A stretch of 64,000 nt of DNA from Serendipita indica DSM 11827 (GCA_910890315.1 CAJVGD010000011.1:62001-126000), one strand, 5' to 3'; numbered from the stretch's first letter, positions 45,401 to 57,347 are shown. Numbers and translations are program-made. Notes: a model not told the origin generated them from the sequence alone.

Positions 45401-48400
45401 CACGAATCGAGATGTAAGTTGCCTTGGGGTTGTGGAGGTACGAGTGATCAGAGACCTCTCCAGAGTCGAATACGTACTCCCTTGGACAGATGAGGTTGCC
45501 CATGACCGCAATGACGAACACAGCACAACCGCAAATAAACCAGATGATCATGTTGATGGCAAGCTTTTCTCTCCAGGCTTGACGAACGTCCATCCGGTTC
45601 ATCCTGCCAACCCATCGCAATACAAAGTTGGGCAACCACCAGGTGAGCGCCCAACAAAGAGCGACCCACTTGCGCCGTGCGGGCGTGTCCTTGATTTCTT
45701 CAGACACTTCACCCTCCATAATCTCCCCTGGGAGTGGATCCTTGTTCGCCGCCACGCGCCTGTCGGCGTTCTGGAACATGTTTCTCGACGGCGCATACGA
45801 CTCGGTGCCAAAGTTGCTTCCGACATCGTCACGTTGACTCGTGAAACGACTTTGGGCGTCAAAGTCGTCGGATCGGAGGGATTTATGGTCGTCATACTCG
45901 TACATGTCGGCGCGTTGGAATGGCTGAGCATGGGCGACAAGGGGGAGTGCCGCTTGGCTACCACTTTGCCCAAACGGATCGCCGTAGGGACCTGCAGTAT
46001 ATGGTGTAGGTTCACCGGAGGGTGGACCAGTCTGATATGGACTAAACGTATCGCCAGTCATGGTCATACCAGCCTCTGCCTCGGCGTCTCTCATTCGGTT
46101 GCGCTTCTGTTCCTCCACATCGCTCGCTCTCAGAGGGTCTTCGAAGCGATGGAACGCTTTGTGCGTCAAGAACACCTGCTGTGCATCAGTAGGATACTAG
46201 CCGGCACGTGTATAATACTGGCCTTGGTATTCCCTACGATGATATCCTTGGATCCAAGGCCCATTGCTGAAGCGATTTGGGCTGCCTCAGCGGCGGTCGG
46301 ATTGTCAGTCAAACCACTGGCGTTGGCTTGTCGAAGAACATCCCCGTATCGGTCGCGGAACTCGGCAAAGGACATGTTGACCTCTAAGACGACGGCATTC
46401 TTCTTCGCAACCTCGCTCAAACCCATGCTCCTGATCTGAGCCTTGACGCCGCGATTCTCCATCTGATTCGGAAGGCGCGAGTCGTTGGGGTTGATACAGA
46501 AGACGAACCAACTTTCCGTTTCGTCCAACGTCTCCAAGAGCAATGTCAAGGAGGTATTGAACTCTCCAGCGACGCACTTGATCTCGTTTGGTGCGTCCTC
46601 GTCTTCCTCTTCGGCGATAGCACCGTCACCTTTGCGCTTCTGAGTTCCTGCACGACGAATGGTCTGTTTGCGCTTCGTTGACGGTGCTCGCATGGGCTTT
46701 ACTGGTTGCTTGGCAGCAACAATCGTCTCCTGGTTCCTCGGGTGCGCTTCAGTGGCAATAGCCTGAGCAGAGAACAACCCTTGGATGAAAGGGTTATTAC
46801 TTCCTTGCTGCTCAGATGCAGCCGCAATGTTCGAGCCGCGCAGGAGCGACACGAAATCTGGATTGAGGGCATCGTGGTTTTTGTCGAGCCACGATTCAGA
46901 CGAGTAGGTCACAGCGCCATTGTAATGGTTGATAGTGAATGTAGGGAAACCAGTGCGATCCGTTCCTCCAGCCTTGAAGGACGAGTGGTTGGCCCATCGC
47001 TTGCCAAACGCTTCGAGCATGGTGTGCTCCGTCTTTTTGGGAGCACGACGAGCTTGGTCGTCCATGATGTGAATGAGGCCACCGGTATGGTGTGTAATCA
47101 TGCGGACGCATTCGCTATTGTCGAAATACTGAATCTGAGGGCTGAATTGCTGAATTCCCTCCGCCGCATACTCCTCTGTATGGCGGTCAAAAATGCGCTT
47201 CTGGATCCAATTGTGAAGCCTCTCGTTGGCAAAATTGACACAGAATTGATCTAGAGAGTTGGTACGAATCGCACCCTGAGGAAGATTTTGACTTCCGGGC
47301 AGGTCAAAGAGTCCGATAAAGGTCGCGAAATCATCGCGGCACAGCTTCTGGTTGATAGACTCGTTCAACCAGGCGAAAAGAAGAGAGTAAAGCGTCTTGG
47401 CCAGATCATCTCTGTTCATAGCCGCGCCTCTTCGTCCAAAAAGACTGTGCACAGCTCCTTTTTCACGAGCTTCGTCTTGTACGACAAGACGGCCTCGAGG
47501 TCACCAGGAGGGACACCCAAGAACTCTGCAACAATCTCAAGAATGTCCGTGTTCCGAACCACAGCAGCATCTTCGTTTCGGTGCTTGTCGACGGTAAAGT
47601 CGAGATTCCCAAGGTGGAGGATGGCAGCGAGAAGCTGACAGGTTTGTGCAACATGTCGTTTAGAGAACCCAATCGTCTTGAGCGCAATCTTGAGCTGCTC
47701 GAAACGGTTGGCATCGTCATCTCGGTCAAGTGGCCGCCGGTATGGGCCGAGATATTTGTAGGTTGCCTTATCGACGAGATGAAGATGCTGTCGCTCTTCC
47801 TGGCTTGCGCCGGCAAGGAGGTAGTAGAAGATGTGAAAGTTTCGTTCACCGGAGGGAACACCCGCCACCCTATTCTTTTCGAGATAGTAATCGAGGGTCT
47901 TGACACCGGAGAGCCTACCACGCTCTGAGAATTGGAGCTCAGTGTACTTTCCGAAACGCGAAGCATTCGGGTTGTACATGGTGCGCGCGTTGCCAAACGA
48001 CTCGAGCACAAATTCGGCAGAGGGGATCTGAGATGCGAGTTTAGCTCCCTTTTTGCCAGGGTTGCTGCTGCTGAGTTCTATGATACTCTTGAGGGCGAGC
48101 CGACGATTCTCTGATTTTCCGCTGCCGGTCTCGCCGCTGTTTCGAAAGAGGGAACGTGGATGAGCAAAGGGACTGTGAACGCGGACAGCCAATGTAAACT
48201 CACGTAAAGAGTATAGACTGATCCTGGCTTGTACGTCGCATATTGTAGTATGCATTATTTGCGAGTTGGAAGATATGGGGAGGGTTCTGGACCTTGCTCG
48301 GGGCCGTATCGCGGTACTCATGAGCGTAGCCTGCAAGTACAGCATCCGAGTTACATGTCACGTACTTGTGAGGATTGACGGCGACAATAGCGGAAGATCC

Positions 48401-48514
48401 GATGGCCGTGTAAATGGTGTCGCTGAGAAAGCGGTCTCGCAAGGCCGCTCCCAGAACATCTTCGTTGATGTTCTGTAGTTTGCTGAGGTCTACGATTCCT
48501 TCAAACTTGCTCAT
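42402..48514 (-). CDS. Chitin synthase with N-terminal myosin-motor-like domain (class V/VII type)
   Basis: Eight exons on the minus strand: 48204-48514, 46223-48136, 45282-46175, 44181-45233, 43981-44135, 43377-43935, 43059-43328, 42402-43010; about 1,921 residues. The enzyme polymerises UDP-GlcNAc into chitin at the hyphal tip membrane. In order: motor-like domain with P-loop [10 protein letters not shown] near 105; membrane segments ([19 protein letters not shown]); a cytochrome-b5-like stretch ([10 protein letters not shown]); catalytic part with [19 protein letters not shown] and QRRRWINST; more membrane helices; and a DEK-C-type end ([20 protein letters not shown]). One base is missing at 47427-47428 (GAG-GGC expected from the family). 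For an essential-type enzyme that is otherwise whole this is probably a sequence error. Introns at 46222 and 44180 have GC donors. Confidence 0.92.
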
Positions 48515-48936
48515 CGTGAGTCGCCGTCGCGGAGGGCAGCCTTGCCGTCGCTAGCTGTCAAGTGGCTTGCGCAAAACACGGGGTTTCAGACAAGCTCGAG
48601 AGGGGTGAAGAAGGAGAAGGAATAACGAAAAGAGGGGTAATTTTGGAGATGAGTGATTGTGAGGTAGCCAGCGCAAAAGGACCACTGGCGTTGGGACCAA
48701 GAGACAAGGCGACGTCGGTTGGGAAACTGGACTAGACTGGGCTATGAAACTGCAAAGGCAACGCGCTGCCAAGTTCCCATTAGACTCTTCTAAGCCACTT
48801 GAACTGTAGTATAACACACATCTTCTTGAACAGCCAAACTTGGACTCTGCCTCGACGTCGACTTGCAGAGATTCGCCAGCCAAGATCGCTCGGAGCCACT
48901 GTCTTTATCCTATATTTACCTTGTACTCGCCCTATA
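48515..48936. other. Divergent promoter of chitin synthase and mannosyltransferase
   Basis: 422 bases between two start codons that point away from each other. Pyrimidine-rich stretches are present (for example around 48845 on the minus side). No gene was seen. Confidence 0.55.
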
Positions 48937-50839
48937 ATGCCATCTAGCACCTCGCCCATGCGTCGGTCGAGGGACGACATCCTGAGCTCTTTCCAGAGCA
49001 TCATCAAGGCGATAAGGTCGATTCCTACCAGTGTAGCTATCGTTTTGGGTATCGTTATCGGTCTCTTTTTCTCCCAATGGATCACAAACCCGGCAAGTCT
49101 CTTTTCCATTCTTCACGCCACAACGAGATAAAATGCTCCTCCTTCACTCGTATAAATGCATTTATTTATCCTATACAAGCACTAACAATCTCCTGCAGCC
49201 AGAGGCCGCACCAAATTGGAACGCACCATCACGGACGTATCGACCTCATCACGCTAGTGGTCACATTCATATCCCTCTCCCGACTCTGGAAAAGAGACGT
49301 CGAGTATATCAACTCTTGACATCTCTTGCCCCGCACCACACTCGGCAGTGCACACGAGGATCACAGTCCATCTACGCAGTGCAAGCATTAGATAGATACA
49401 ATGCGCTTGTAGGACACAAACCGCCCACTGGTTCGTTCTGGGACATTGTCAAGCTCCCATCTTGGGATATTCACGAAGCAGAGAGAGAGAGCCGCCGTCA
49501 ACGCGTTTTGACATCTCTACAATCCTCTTCTCAACAACACAAGTACTTCTTTGCCATCAATCTCTACAACTCGTTTGATGTTATCCCTGACCTCTTCTCG
49601 ACCATGTTTCGGGTTGCAGCTATTGTTGGATATAACAACGTCTTCATTTCAATCTACGAGAATGGGTCAAAGGATCAGACAAAAGCCCTTCTCAACATCT
49701 TTGATTCCTTGCTCAAGTCGGTGGGAATCAGAGTCGTCATCAAAACAAGTCAAAGAACCCGTGGAGCGTTTAATCACCGCATCGAATACCTTGCAGAAGT
49801 TCGAAACGCGGCGCTCGTACCTTTACACGAACTTCGAGACCGCCAGGGCGAATACTTTGATACGATCATCTTTATGAACGACATCCTGCCCTGTGTAGAT
49901 GATGTACTGGAATTGATCTGGCAAAGTCGACGACAAAATGCCGGGGTGACTTGTGCAGCGGACTACATGTTCCACGACGAAATTGTGAGTAGTGTATAAT
50001 CCTCTGAGGCGCATCATCTTAATGATCCACATAGGGAGCGCCCGTGTTCTATGACAATTGGGTCGCACGCGATATCAATGGGACCGCCCTGGAGAATGCA
50101 CCGTTCGAAAGCATCTTTCATCATACACCATCTTCCGACAGGTTTCAGCGCCATCTTCCAGTCCAAGTTCAATCATGTTGGAACGGTATCGCCATCCTTG
50201 ATCCCGCCCCAATATACTCAACACCACACGTCCGCTTTCGAATGGCCCGGCTTGTCGACGGCGAGTGCTCCGCGTCAGAATGCTCGTTGATTTGCAACGA
50301 TTATTGGAAGGCGGGTTACGGGCGGATAATCATGGTTCCAAGAGTTAAGCTGGCGTATGACAAGGTCAGTTGATGAACCTTTTCATCCACTTCATTTTCT
50401 CACTCCCGCATCTTTTACTCGTTTAGAAAGTCTTTGACATCATCCACCCAACCAGGCAGAACCTGACTTCTATCCGTGGATATGTCAGGTTAGGGGGCTA
50501 TGAAGATGATCCACGCCGTGATCCACAGGATAAGTCGTGGTTTGGGCCTCATGACCGCCTATTCATCCCGGAGGAAAGCGAGCTGATGGATTTCCAACCT
50601 GGACCAGAATATGGTGAGTATGAGCCGGCCGCGCTAATGGGCTTGGAGACCCCCGGGGCATCGGTGTACCTGATCACGCTGACGCATGTCTTCTATCAAC
50701 AGTATGGTGTTGGGGATGGGATGGAGCTGGGGAGCTCGACGGACCGGACGTGGATCCCATATGGGAACGGATGGACGAGAGGACTACATCGCGGTCTGCA
50801 GTCAAAGTCCGCCACGATCGTGGAATGAAAATGATCTGA
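48937..50839 (+). CDS. CAP59/CMT1-type alpha-1,3-mannosyltransferase
   Basis: Five exons: 48937-49092, 49199-49984, 50035-50364, 50427-50613, 50703-50839; 531 residues. The family includes Cryptococcus Cmt1, which adds alpha-1,3-mannose from GDP-mannose, and Cap59, needed for capsule export. The protein is a type II membrane protein: a short cytoplasmic start, one helix (SVAIVLGIVIGLFFSQWI, about 36-53), then a lumenal domain. Family blocks seen: NLYNSFDVIPDLF, ISIYENGSKDQTK, RIEYLAEVRNAAL, IIFMNDILPCVDDVLELI, CAADYMFHDE, FYDNWVARDINGTA, CWNGIAILDPAP, and C-terminal CWGWDGAGELDGPDVDP. The last block appears only after removing the 89-nt intron 50614-50702. Intron 1 (106 nt) has a GCAAGT donor. 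A Golgi role in a wall or surface glycan is inferred. Confidence 0.92.
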
Positions 50840-51548
50840 GCTCTAGGCCCAAACCTTGATGAACCAGACTAGGCGTAGGGCAAGGGCGTGGGCAAGCGGT
50901 GGCCGACAACGTGGACGCGGCAAGACCGAGGTTATGGATGTGAAACTTTGGCAGTCTCGTGGTCTCGAAACGAGAATATCGGACATCCTCCTCGGATTTC
51001 ATTCAATCTCCGCTAGCGAATAGAAGGTCGTCGTCGTTGGCATATGGGCCGGGGGGGCCCACTTCTCTCTCTTCTTGCAGGAAGCAAATCAAGGTTCCCG
51101 GCTCATCAGCGGTCGCAGATAAAATTAGTGTGTGACACGGACAGGGCACGTCCTGTCTTGGTAGGTACGAGCTAGGTGTGACGAAGGAGGACGCTGAGAC
51201 GAGACGACTCCTCCGTCGGACCGTCCTGCAGACTCTCTCGCGTGGGTTTGGGCGTCCCCTGCATGTGGCTTGTGATGGGAATTGCAGTCATTTTTGAGCT
51301 CCCCCTGGTTTATCAGTGTTAAGTGGCGAGATATCGCGTAGCGGACGGTTTTGGCTGGCTCGTGGTCCCACAGTTGCCGTCCCCACAGGCACGTTGTTCG
51401 TACTGAGAAGGATCCATTTTGAAATCATTCTTCTGCGTTCCAACCTCACAGGCGATAAGACACTCCTGAAGGGCGGACCCGGAAACCATAACGATCGCAT
51501 AGACTTGTATAAAATAACGGCGACTAGGGTCCCGCGTTTGGTTTACAA
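50840..51548. other. Intergenic region, no gene seen
   Basis: About 700 bases with a G/C-rich stretch near 51045-51070. Probably the 3' flank of the mannosyltransferase and the promoter of the bZIP gene. No supported frame. Confidence 0.5.
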
Positions 51549-53479
51549 ATGTCGTTTGTCGATTTTGCCTCACCCGCCAGGGCGCTCGGTGGCCCCGAGC
51601 TCTTGGACTCTACCACAATCCGTTTGATGCGCCAGCCAACGAGCCACGAAATGGCACAAATCCACGTTCAAGGTTCATCTCCAGAAAACAACGATGTGCC
51701 TCAGAGGAGCAGAAATGCCCGCGCACAGGCAAGGCATCGTCAAAAGCGCAAGGCATATATAGAAAAAGTGCGATCTGGCCGCTGCTTTCTTCGCTCTACT
51801 ATGCTGACCATACCGCTCTGCAGCTCGAGGAGAATGTAGCAAAGCTGCAAGCCATCCTCGGCCTCACGTCTGAACAAGTCTCCGAATTACCCCCCGCTTC
51901 GGTGCTCACAAATCGATTCGCAGAACTGGAGATGGAGAATCGGCGACTACATGAGCAACTGAGAGCTCTACAACAGGCGCTGCATGGCGGCCGCTATCCC
52001 ATAGAGGGCCATAACGGAGCGCGGTGGTCCCCAGAGTCGCCCATCGCCTCTGATTTCCCTCAAAGCTCGCTGGCAGGATCAGAGAACGCGGCATGTACTC
52101 GCGAGTCGAAGAAGCGAAAGCTGTCTTTTGAGCAAGAGGACCAGTATACGAGCCAGGACCAGGTCTCGCTGGTGAGTCCCATATTCACTTGTTCGGGTAT
52201 CCGTAAACGACTCGTCCCATGAGGGAGATGCTGGCGATGCTGCCGGGCCTACCGGTGGCATTGAGTGCTATTGGAACGCCAGGCGCCCGTGATCGTGTCC
52301 TCTGGGTTTTGGTGGTCGCATGACACGGCGATCCCGCCGGAGTCTCTGCTACAACTGGGCGTCCTACGAGCCTTTTGGGGTGCGATTATGACGTTCTTTT
52401 CTCTGACTCGTTTTGCACAGGCAAACGCCGATCTGATTGCAGTCTCGAACGGGAATACATCACGCGCTCGTCACTACCCCCAGAGTTCGGGTATCCCTGC
52501 TACATCGGCCGACCTGCAATCCAACGCTCACCCGTTGGCCTCGACGTACAACGGCCAGACCAAAACGATTTCTGCGGACCCGCGACGGCCCATGATTAAG
52601 ACGGAGCAGTCTTCATTCGGGGACATCTCAATCTTGGCGAGTGCCTCTTTTTTAATTCACACCCCTCTTCACCCCTGTCCTGTTTTGTGTTAGCACCCCG
52701 CCGCACCCCCTCCCACTTTCCTTTGAACTATGGCTTGAGCTTTAAGGATCCTAGTAATCTCCCGTTTGCCTGCCACCCGTTTTACAGAGTCCTACCATGG
52801 CAGCATCGCCCATGAGCGTCCAACACGCACCAAATGTTACTGGCCCCATCAATATCGAAATGGGAAACGGAAATGGACAGACAGCTGTCAGGATGTCTTT
52901 CTCGCCCACCAACGAACGCCTGCTTCCGCAACAGCCGGCTTCGACGACCAATGGTTCCTATTCAGGCATAGTAAGTGGGGCAGCCCGCTCAATCTTCGGT
53001 TCCTCGGACGAGGAGGCATACATGGTGAGCCTATTGGCCTATTTCCGGGTACTATACTGACTAGCCTTGTCCCGTTGTGAAACTCTCGGATCTTGGTGTA
53101 TTTCCCGTGACAATTTGTGAAACAGCCAACACCAGCGAGTTCATTGTTGGATTCGAGGACGCATTACGATGCTCAACAGCAGCTCCAGCGTCAGCAATAC
53201 CTCGCTCATGAGCAGCTGACGAGCATTGCGCAGCAAGGCCAAGTGCAACATCAAGGCCTATACCACGCTGCTCAGCATTCGACGTCCTTTTCTCCTGCAT
53301 TAACCAACCGTGTGCCGCAGCTCATGCTTGGAACCAACGGGTTGCATCACCAGCACCCCCAGGTTAGCATGTATACCAACGGACACGGGGGCGGTGGAGG
53401 TTCGCCCATCGTCCCGAGTCCGATCGGAGGCAACCCTTGGGGGACGGCGGGCCCGTTGGTGGCTGGCAAACGGATGTAG
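51549..53479 (+). CDS. bZIP transcription factor
   Basis: Proposed exons 51549-51767, 51824-52171, about 52228-52296, 52421-52636, 52788-53024, 53126-53479; about 480 residues. The basic region RRSRNARAQARHRQKRKAY (about residues 51-69) has the N-x7-R signature of DNA contact, followed by LEENVAKLQ; an intron splits basic region and zipper. The first heptads are followed by a loop (GLTSEQVSELPPASVLTNRF) and then a second helix (AELEMENRRLHEQLRALQQAL), so the zipper is interrupted. The rest is Gln/Ser/Pro-rich, as in activation domains, and ends NPWGTAGPLVAGKRM. Exon 3 is placed by phase only and is uncertain. The intron at 52637 uses a GCGAGT donor, and introns 4 and 5 are long (151, 101 nt). 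Confidence 0.8.
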
Positions 53480-53660
53480 GAAGCCAAAAATTAGCGCCCC
53501 GTTCCTAAACAGCACTCATGTCTCGACGCAAATCTTTCACCCTCCTCTCCCCTCTGTACACCACCAATCCGATTGGGGACCTGGGCTCCGTCCCGGCGAT
53601 TCGCTCTCTGTTGTTGTCGTCATCGCGTCCTATTATTCGGCTGCTTTCATTTTGTTCTGG

Positions 53661-53675
53661 CACACACACACACAC
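53661..53675. repeat. (CA)7 microsatellite
   Basis: A short uninterrupted dinucleotide run in non-coding sequence. Confidence 0.9.
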
Positions 53676-54141
53676 CACGCATCATGGTCAAGCTCCCGAC
53701 CTGGCCATACCAGCATCGAGACGGGCTCGATACACACTAGTCATAATACGCCCATTTACGAATCTCGTCATCATCACGACAGAGGATGCAGGCAAGAGCC
53801 TACGAGTTCGTACAGCAGGAGAGGGATCGAATGCTGCACGATCGGCTGTATTTCCCGCATTTTCGTCTCGCTCATAGCTTGCCTTAATTGTTTTGTCTCA
53901 CTGGCTCGTACCTTGGCAACAAGGGCCTTGCAATCATGATACCTGTTCATCCCCACTACCTTGCGTCAGTTACTGGGAGCTAATGAAATGTGAGCTCCGC
54001 TCGAATGCGAGCCTGCCCAGCCGATGTTTTGCCCTTTGTCCGGTTGCGCCAGTCTCCGACGCCAAACACAAACAGTGTGGGCCTATTGGAGCCGAAAATG
54101 GTTGTGCAAGTGACTTGCCGTTGACTTGACATCATGCGAGG

Positions 54142-54148
54142 TATAAAA
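54142..54148 (+). promoter_or_regulatory. TATA box of the secreted protein gene
   Basis: TATAAAA overlaps an in-frame ATG at 54148. As transcription should begin some 30 bases downstream, that ATG is not in the message, which supports the start at 54310. Confidence 0.55.
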
Positions 54149-54309
54149 TGCGCCTCGCGTCGGCTGCGTTGCTCGCCGCCGTCCGCAATTTGGGCGACCA
54201 CGACGTACCCACGACGCTGACACGACCTTTAATTCTTTTTCAACGAGAAAACACACAAAAGCCCATACATATCCAGCCAGCTTCTTATTCGCCCCTAATT
54301 CCCTCCAAC

Positions 54310-55423
54310 ATGCCTCGGTCTTGGATTTCTTGCTTACTCGTCCTTGTGACGACGGCTTCTTCGCTCATAGAAGCCCGTCCGATGCTCGAGAGCCCCGTTC
54401 GGCGAGGTGAGTTGTAGCGTTTTTCGTTGTCTGCGCCGCTAAGAGACGTGGTCATGTTGCAGCCTACAGCGTTGATGATCCGAGTCTGCCAGCAGCAGTT
54501 AGGACAATCTGTGACGGTGGCGTAAATGCCACTACAGTCTTGTCTTCTACAGAACTCTTGTTCAACGGGACCGTCGGCCATTTGACGACGGGCACATGCA
54601 CACTACCACAGGTCGGACAGGCTTCTAGTGGTCCCTCAGGTACGTACATAGCTTGTTTTCTCATTGTTCACAGTCATCCGCTGACGCCGCTCTCCTTTTT
54701 TTTTGTCTCCAGGCGGAGATGGTTTGCGAGCCCCTTCTTGCCCTACTGCACGCAACAATTGCGCAATTCGGTTTGGAAACAATGGTTTTGATTCGAATGC
54801 AGTGAGCAAGTGCGGTGCTCCATGTACCTCCTCGTGCTACTCTGGCAATCCTGGCGGTGGCCCTGATCCCAACGATTGCGAATATGCAATTGGACTCTTG
54901 TTTGCCCGCAATCCTCGTACGCATCTCTCTCTCTGTCAGACAGCGTCCTTACCCTGAACCCCCTCAGAACTGTTCACCCTCCCGACGGGAGGTTACAATT
55001 TGTTTACATGGAGGTCATGCGGCATAGGAATCCAGGTCAGTCCATTGATCCAACATGTGAACACTCGCTTATACCCAACATAGAACCAGATTGTCAGCTC
55101 GGGAGCGCCCTGCACGCAACGAATGTACGTCTTGTTCTTGTGGTTGCTGTTCGCCAACTGACTTGCTTGCAGGCAATATGTATGTCGGTCGTCTTAACCC
55201 CTACCTTGACTGACTCTGCTCAGGACTATGCCGATGTTGCCAATGTAGCTCGCTATCTCGCTTGGAACTGCCAAGCCGCACAAAATGCGCATGGCGGACG
55301 CTGTACCGCCGACTCGGGCGTCTATGTTCCAAATTTCCCTGACTTCTATATCCAGTGAGTCCATACTCTTTTCATTCTGGCTCAGTGCTGACGCTCGCAT
55401 CCAGGGTCTATCGTAATCAGTAG
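54310..55423 (+). CDS. Secreted Cys-rich protein, unknown
   Basis: Eight exons: 54310-54406, 54463-54639, 54713-54916, 54968-55035, 55084-55124, 55173-55179, 55224-55354, 55405-55423; 247 residues. Signal peptide MPRSWISCLLVLVTTASSLIEA, then a possible dibasic-like RR before AYSVDD. The mature part has paired cysteines (CPTARNNC, CGAPCTSSC, RSCGIGIQ, GAPCTQR, NCQAAQ, GGRC) and Asn-Gly/Gly-rich stretches (YSGNPGGGPDPNDCEYAIG), which suggests a compact disulphide-bonded extracellular protein. It ends NFPDFYIQVYRNQ. Exon 6 is only 7 nt, and the last exon has 19. I recognise no family. A hydrolase-like or effector role cannot be told from sequence. Confidence 0.8.
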
Positions 55424-55667
55424 TCATGCTTGCATCAAGTCGCCTCCTTGCTTCTTTAATCATGGACATTGTGCCCTTTTTGTTTCTTGGTGACTTGTTC
55501 TAATCTAGTTCTGCGGCTAATATACCCAAACGTATATGGCTGGGCTAGTCCTTGTATGACTCTTGCCTGTATATAGCACGACTTTTATGACTTAGATGCT
55601 TTTAATGTTGTTACACTTGTTCGTTCGCGGGTGTAAGCCTTTTGGTCAAAACATCTTGAACCTCGCC

Positions 55668-57078
55668 ATGTCCAGCTCAGAATCGAAATACCGCCCACCG
55701 ACAAAGGAAATTCTTTCCAAGGAACAGTTGGAGCAGTTCCAGGCATCAGAAACGCATGCTGCGATCATTGCGTACATCCAAAGGCTCAACGAGTCTGTGG
55801 TTGGCGTCAGGCTGACGGATCCATGTGACGAATCAGAGGTACGTCGTCCATTCCCATCCATAAAACCGGGCACGTGTGACCGAGTCCGCCCAAGGCGGTC
55901 AAAGCGATCATTGGCGTCCTAGACTCGGTGGCACATCTTGCCACAGAGACGCCACCAGTCGACAATGCCGGATCTCGGTTCGGAAACCCTGCCTTTAGAG
56001 ATTTCTATGATAAAGTCAAAGCGGTAGGCCCCACTTTCTCTGCCAAGTCCCGGGCTTTATCTGACAAATCTAAAGTCGTCAAAGGAGCTGCACTCTAGGA
56101 TTGCAGGTATCCCTGAAGATTCTGTTCAAGAGATTTCACTCTACTTCGAAGAATCGTGGGGGAATAGAACGAGGATTGACTATGGAAGCGGGATGGAGCT
56201 AAACTTTTTGTGCTGGCTGTGAGTTCAAATTTGTTGACTTACTCACAGAGCTCAAATTTGCAGGTATTGTTTGGAGCGCTTAGGGGTCCTACGCCCAGAG
56301 GATGATCGCGCAGTCGTGGTCCGTATCTTTTGGAGGTAGGCCACATTGACAAAAGGCCATGGTCTGATACTGAGTGATTGTCAGATATATCGGAGTGATG
56401 CGCGTCCTGCAATCCACCTATTGGCTCGAGCCCGCTGGCTCCCATGGAGTCTGGGGACTCGACGACTACCACTTTTTACCTTTTCTCTTTGGAAGTGCAC
56501 AATTACGGGGTGAGTACATTCGTATGAATGTTCAACCTGTGACTGACTTTTACTAGGTCACCGACATCTCCGACCAAAGTCTATTCATGACAATGAGATA
56601 TTGGAAGAGTTTTCCAAAGACTATATGTACCTGGCATGCATCCAGTTCATCAACTCGGTACGCCTTTACATCTCTCTCTCATACTGCTCTTACTCTCAAG
56701 CAGATCAAAACTGCGTCTTTACGATGGCACTCACCGATGCTTGACGACATCTCTGCCGTCAAGACATGGGACAAAGTCAACGCGGGTATGATCAAGATGT
56801 ATCTCGCAGAAGTGATGGGCAAACTTCCCGTCATTCAACATTTCCTCTTCGGCACGATCCTCCCCTTTACTGGAGACCGTACTCAATCAACCGTGGACAA
56901 GAATGACCCTCATTATGGCCATGCACATGCGCATAACGGCGATTTAGGGGGCGCTGGTCAAGCAACAGTTGGATGGGGAGATTGCTGTGGCATCCCAGTC
57001 CCAAGCGCATTTGGAGCTGCTGCTGCTGCAGGAAAGCCTCTACAGGGACCTGGTATACGTCCAGTGCCGTTCGATTAA
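55668..57078 (+). CDS. PP2A activator, peptidyl-prolyl isomerase (PTPA/Rrd family)
   Basis: Seven exons: 55668-55838, 55895-56023, 56076-56218, 56264-56335, 56385-56509, 56557-56657, 56704-57078; 371 residues, normal for the family. PTPA proteins load the active-site metals of PP2A and related phosphatases and act with TOR signalling in yeast. Family blocks: [52 protein letters not shown] (split over exons 3-4), VFRIFWRY-like [56 protein letters not shown], and [19 protein letters not shown]. The tail after residue ~320 is Gly/His-rich and variable, as usual. The gene ends 270 bp from the convergent ATG1 gene. Confidence 0.95.
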
Positions 57079-57347
57079 AGCCAGGACCAGGTTCATCCGT
57101 CTGCGAGTATTCTGGGATGCAATGTTACATTGTACAGAGCGGGAAAGAAGAAATGTACAGAAGCAGAATCAATACCAAAGAAAAGGGAGTGGTGTTCGTG
57201 AGATGCGCAGATGACAAAGTCGGCACTAGAAAATAAAAGGTTGTAATGCACAAAATTAGCAGTAAGTTGAAATAGTCCTCTAGTGAAACCCGTGTCTCGA
57301 AGCGTAATGCAGACAGAATGATCCAGTATACCGGAGAGTTGGGGATG

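Larger units (their letters stand above)
53480..54309. other. Intergenic region with a CA microsatellite and a promoter
   Basis: No gene with support. A (CA)7 run lies at 53661-53675. Overlapping open frames at 53310-53939 and 53518-53877 lack splice sites and domains. The last 170 bases hold the promoter and leader of the next gene. Confidence 0.5.

Noticed and set aside
45336-46439. 367-codon plus-strand frame inside the chitin synthase
   Set aside because: It is antisense to conserved chitin synthase exons 2-3; the frame is open only through codon bias of the real gene.
53310-53939. 209-codon plus frame overlapping the end of the bZIP gene
   Set aside because: Begins inside the bZIP last exon in another frame and reads through a CA repeat; no support.
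54148-54309. Upstream in-frame ATG of the secreted gene
   Set aside because: It overlaps the TATA box and would bury the signal peptide inside the protein, so ATG 54310 is preferred.
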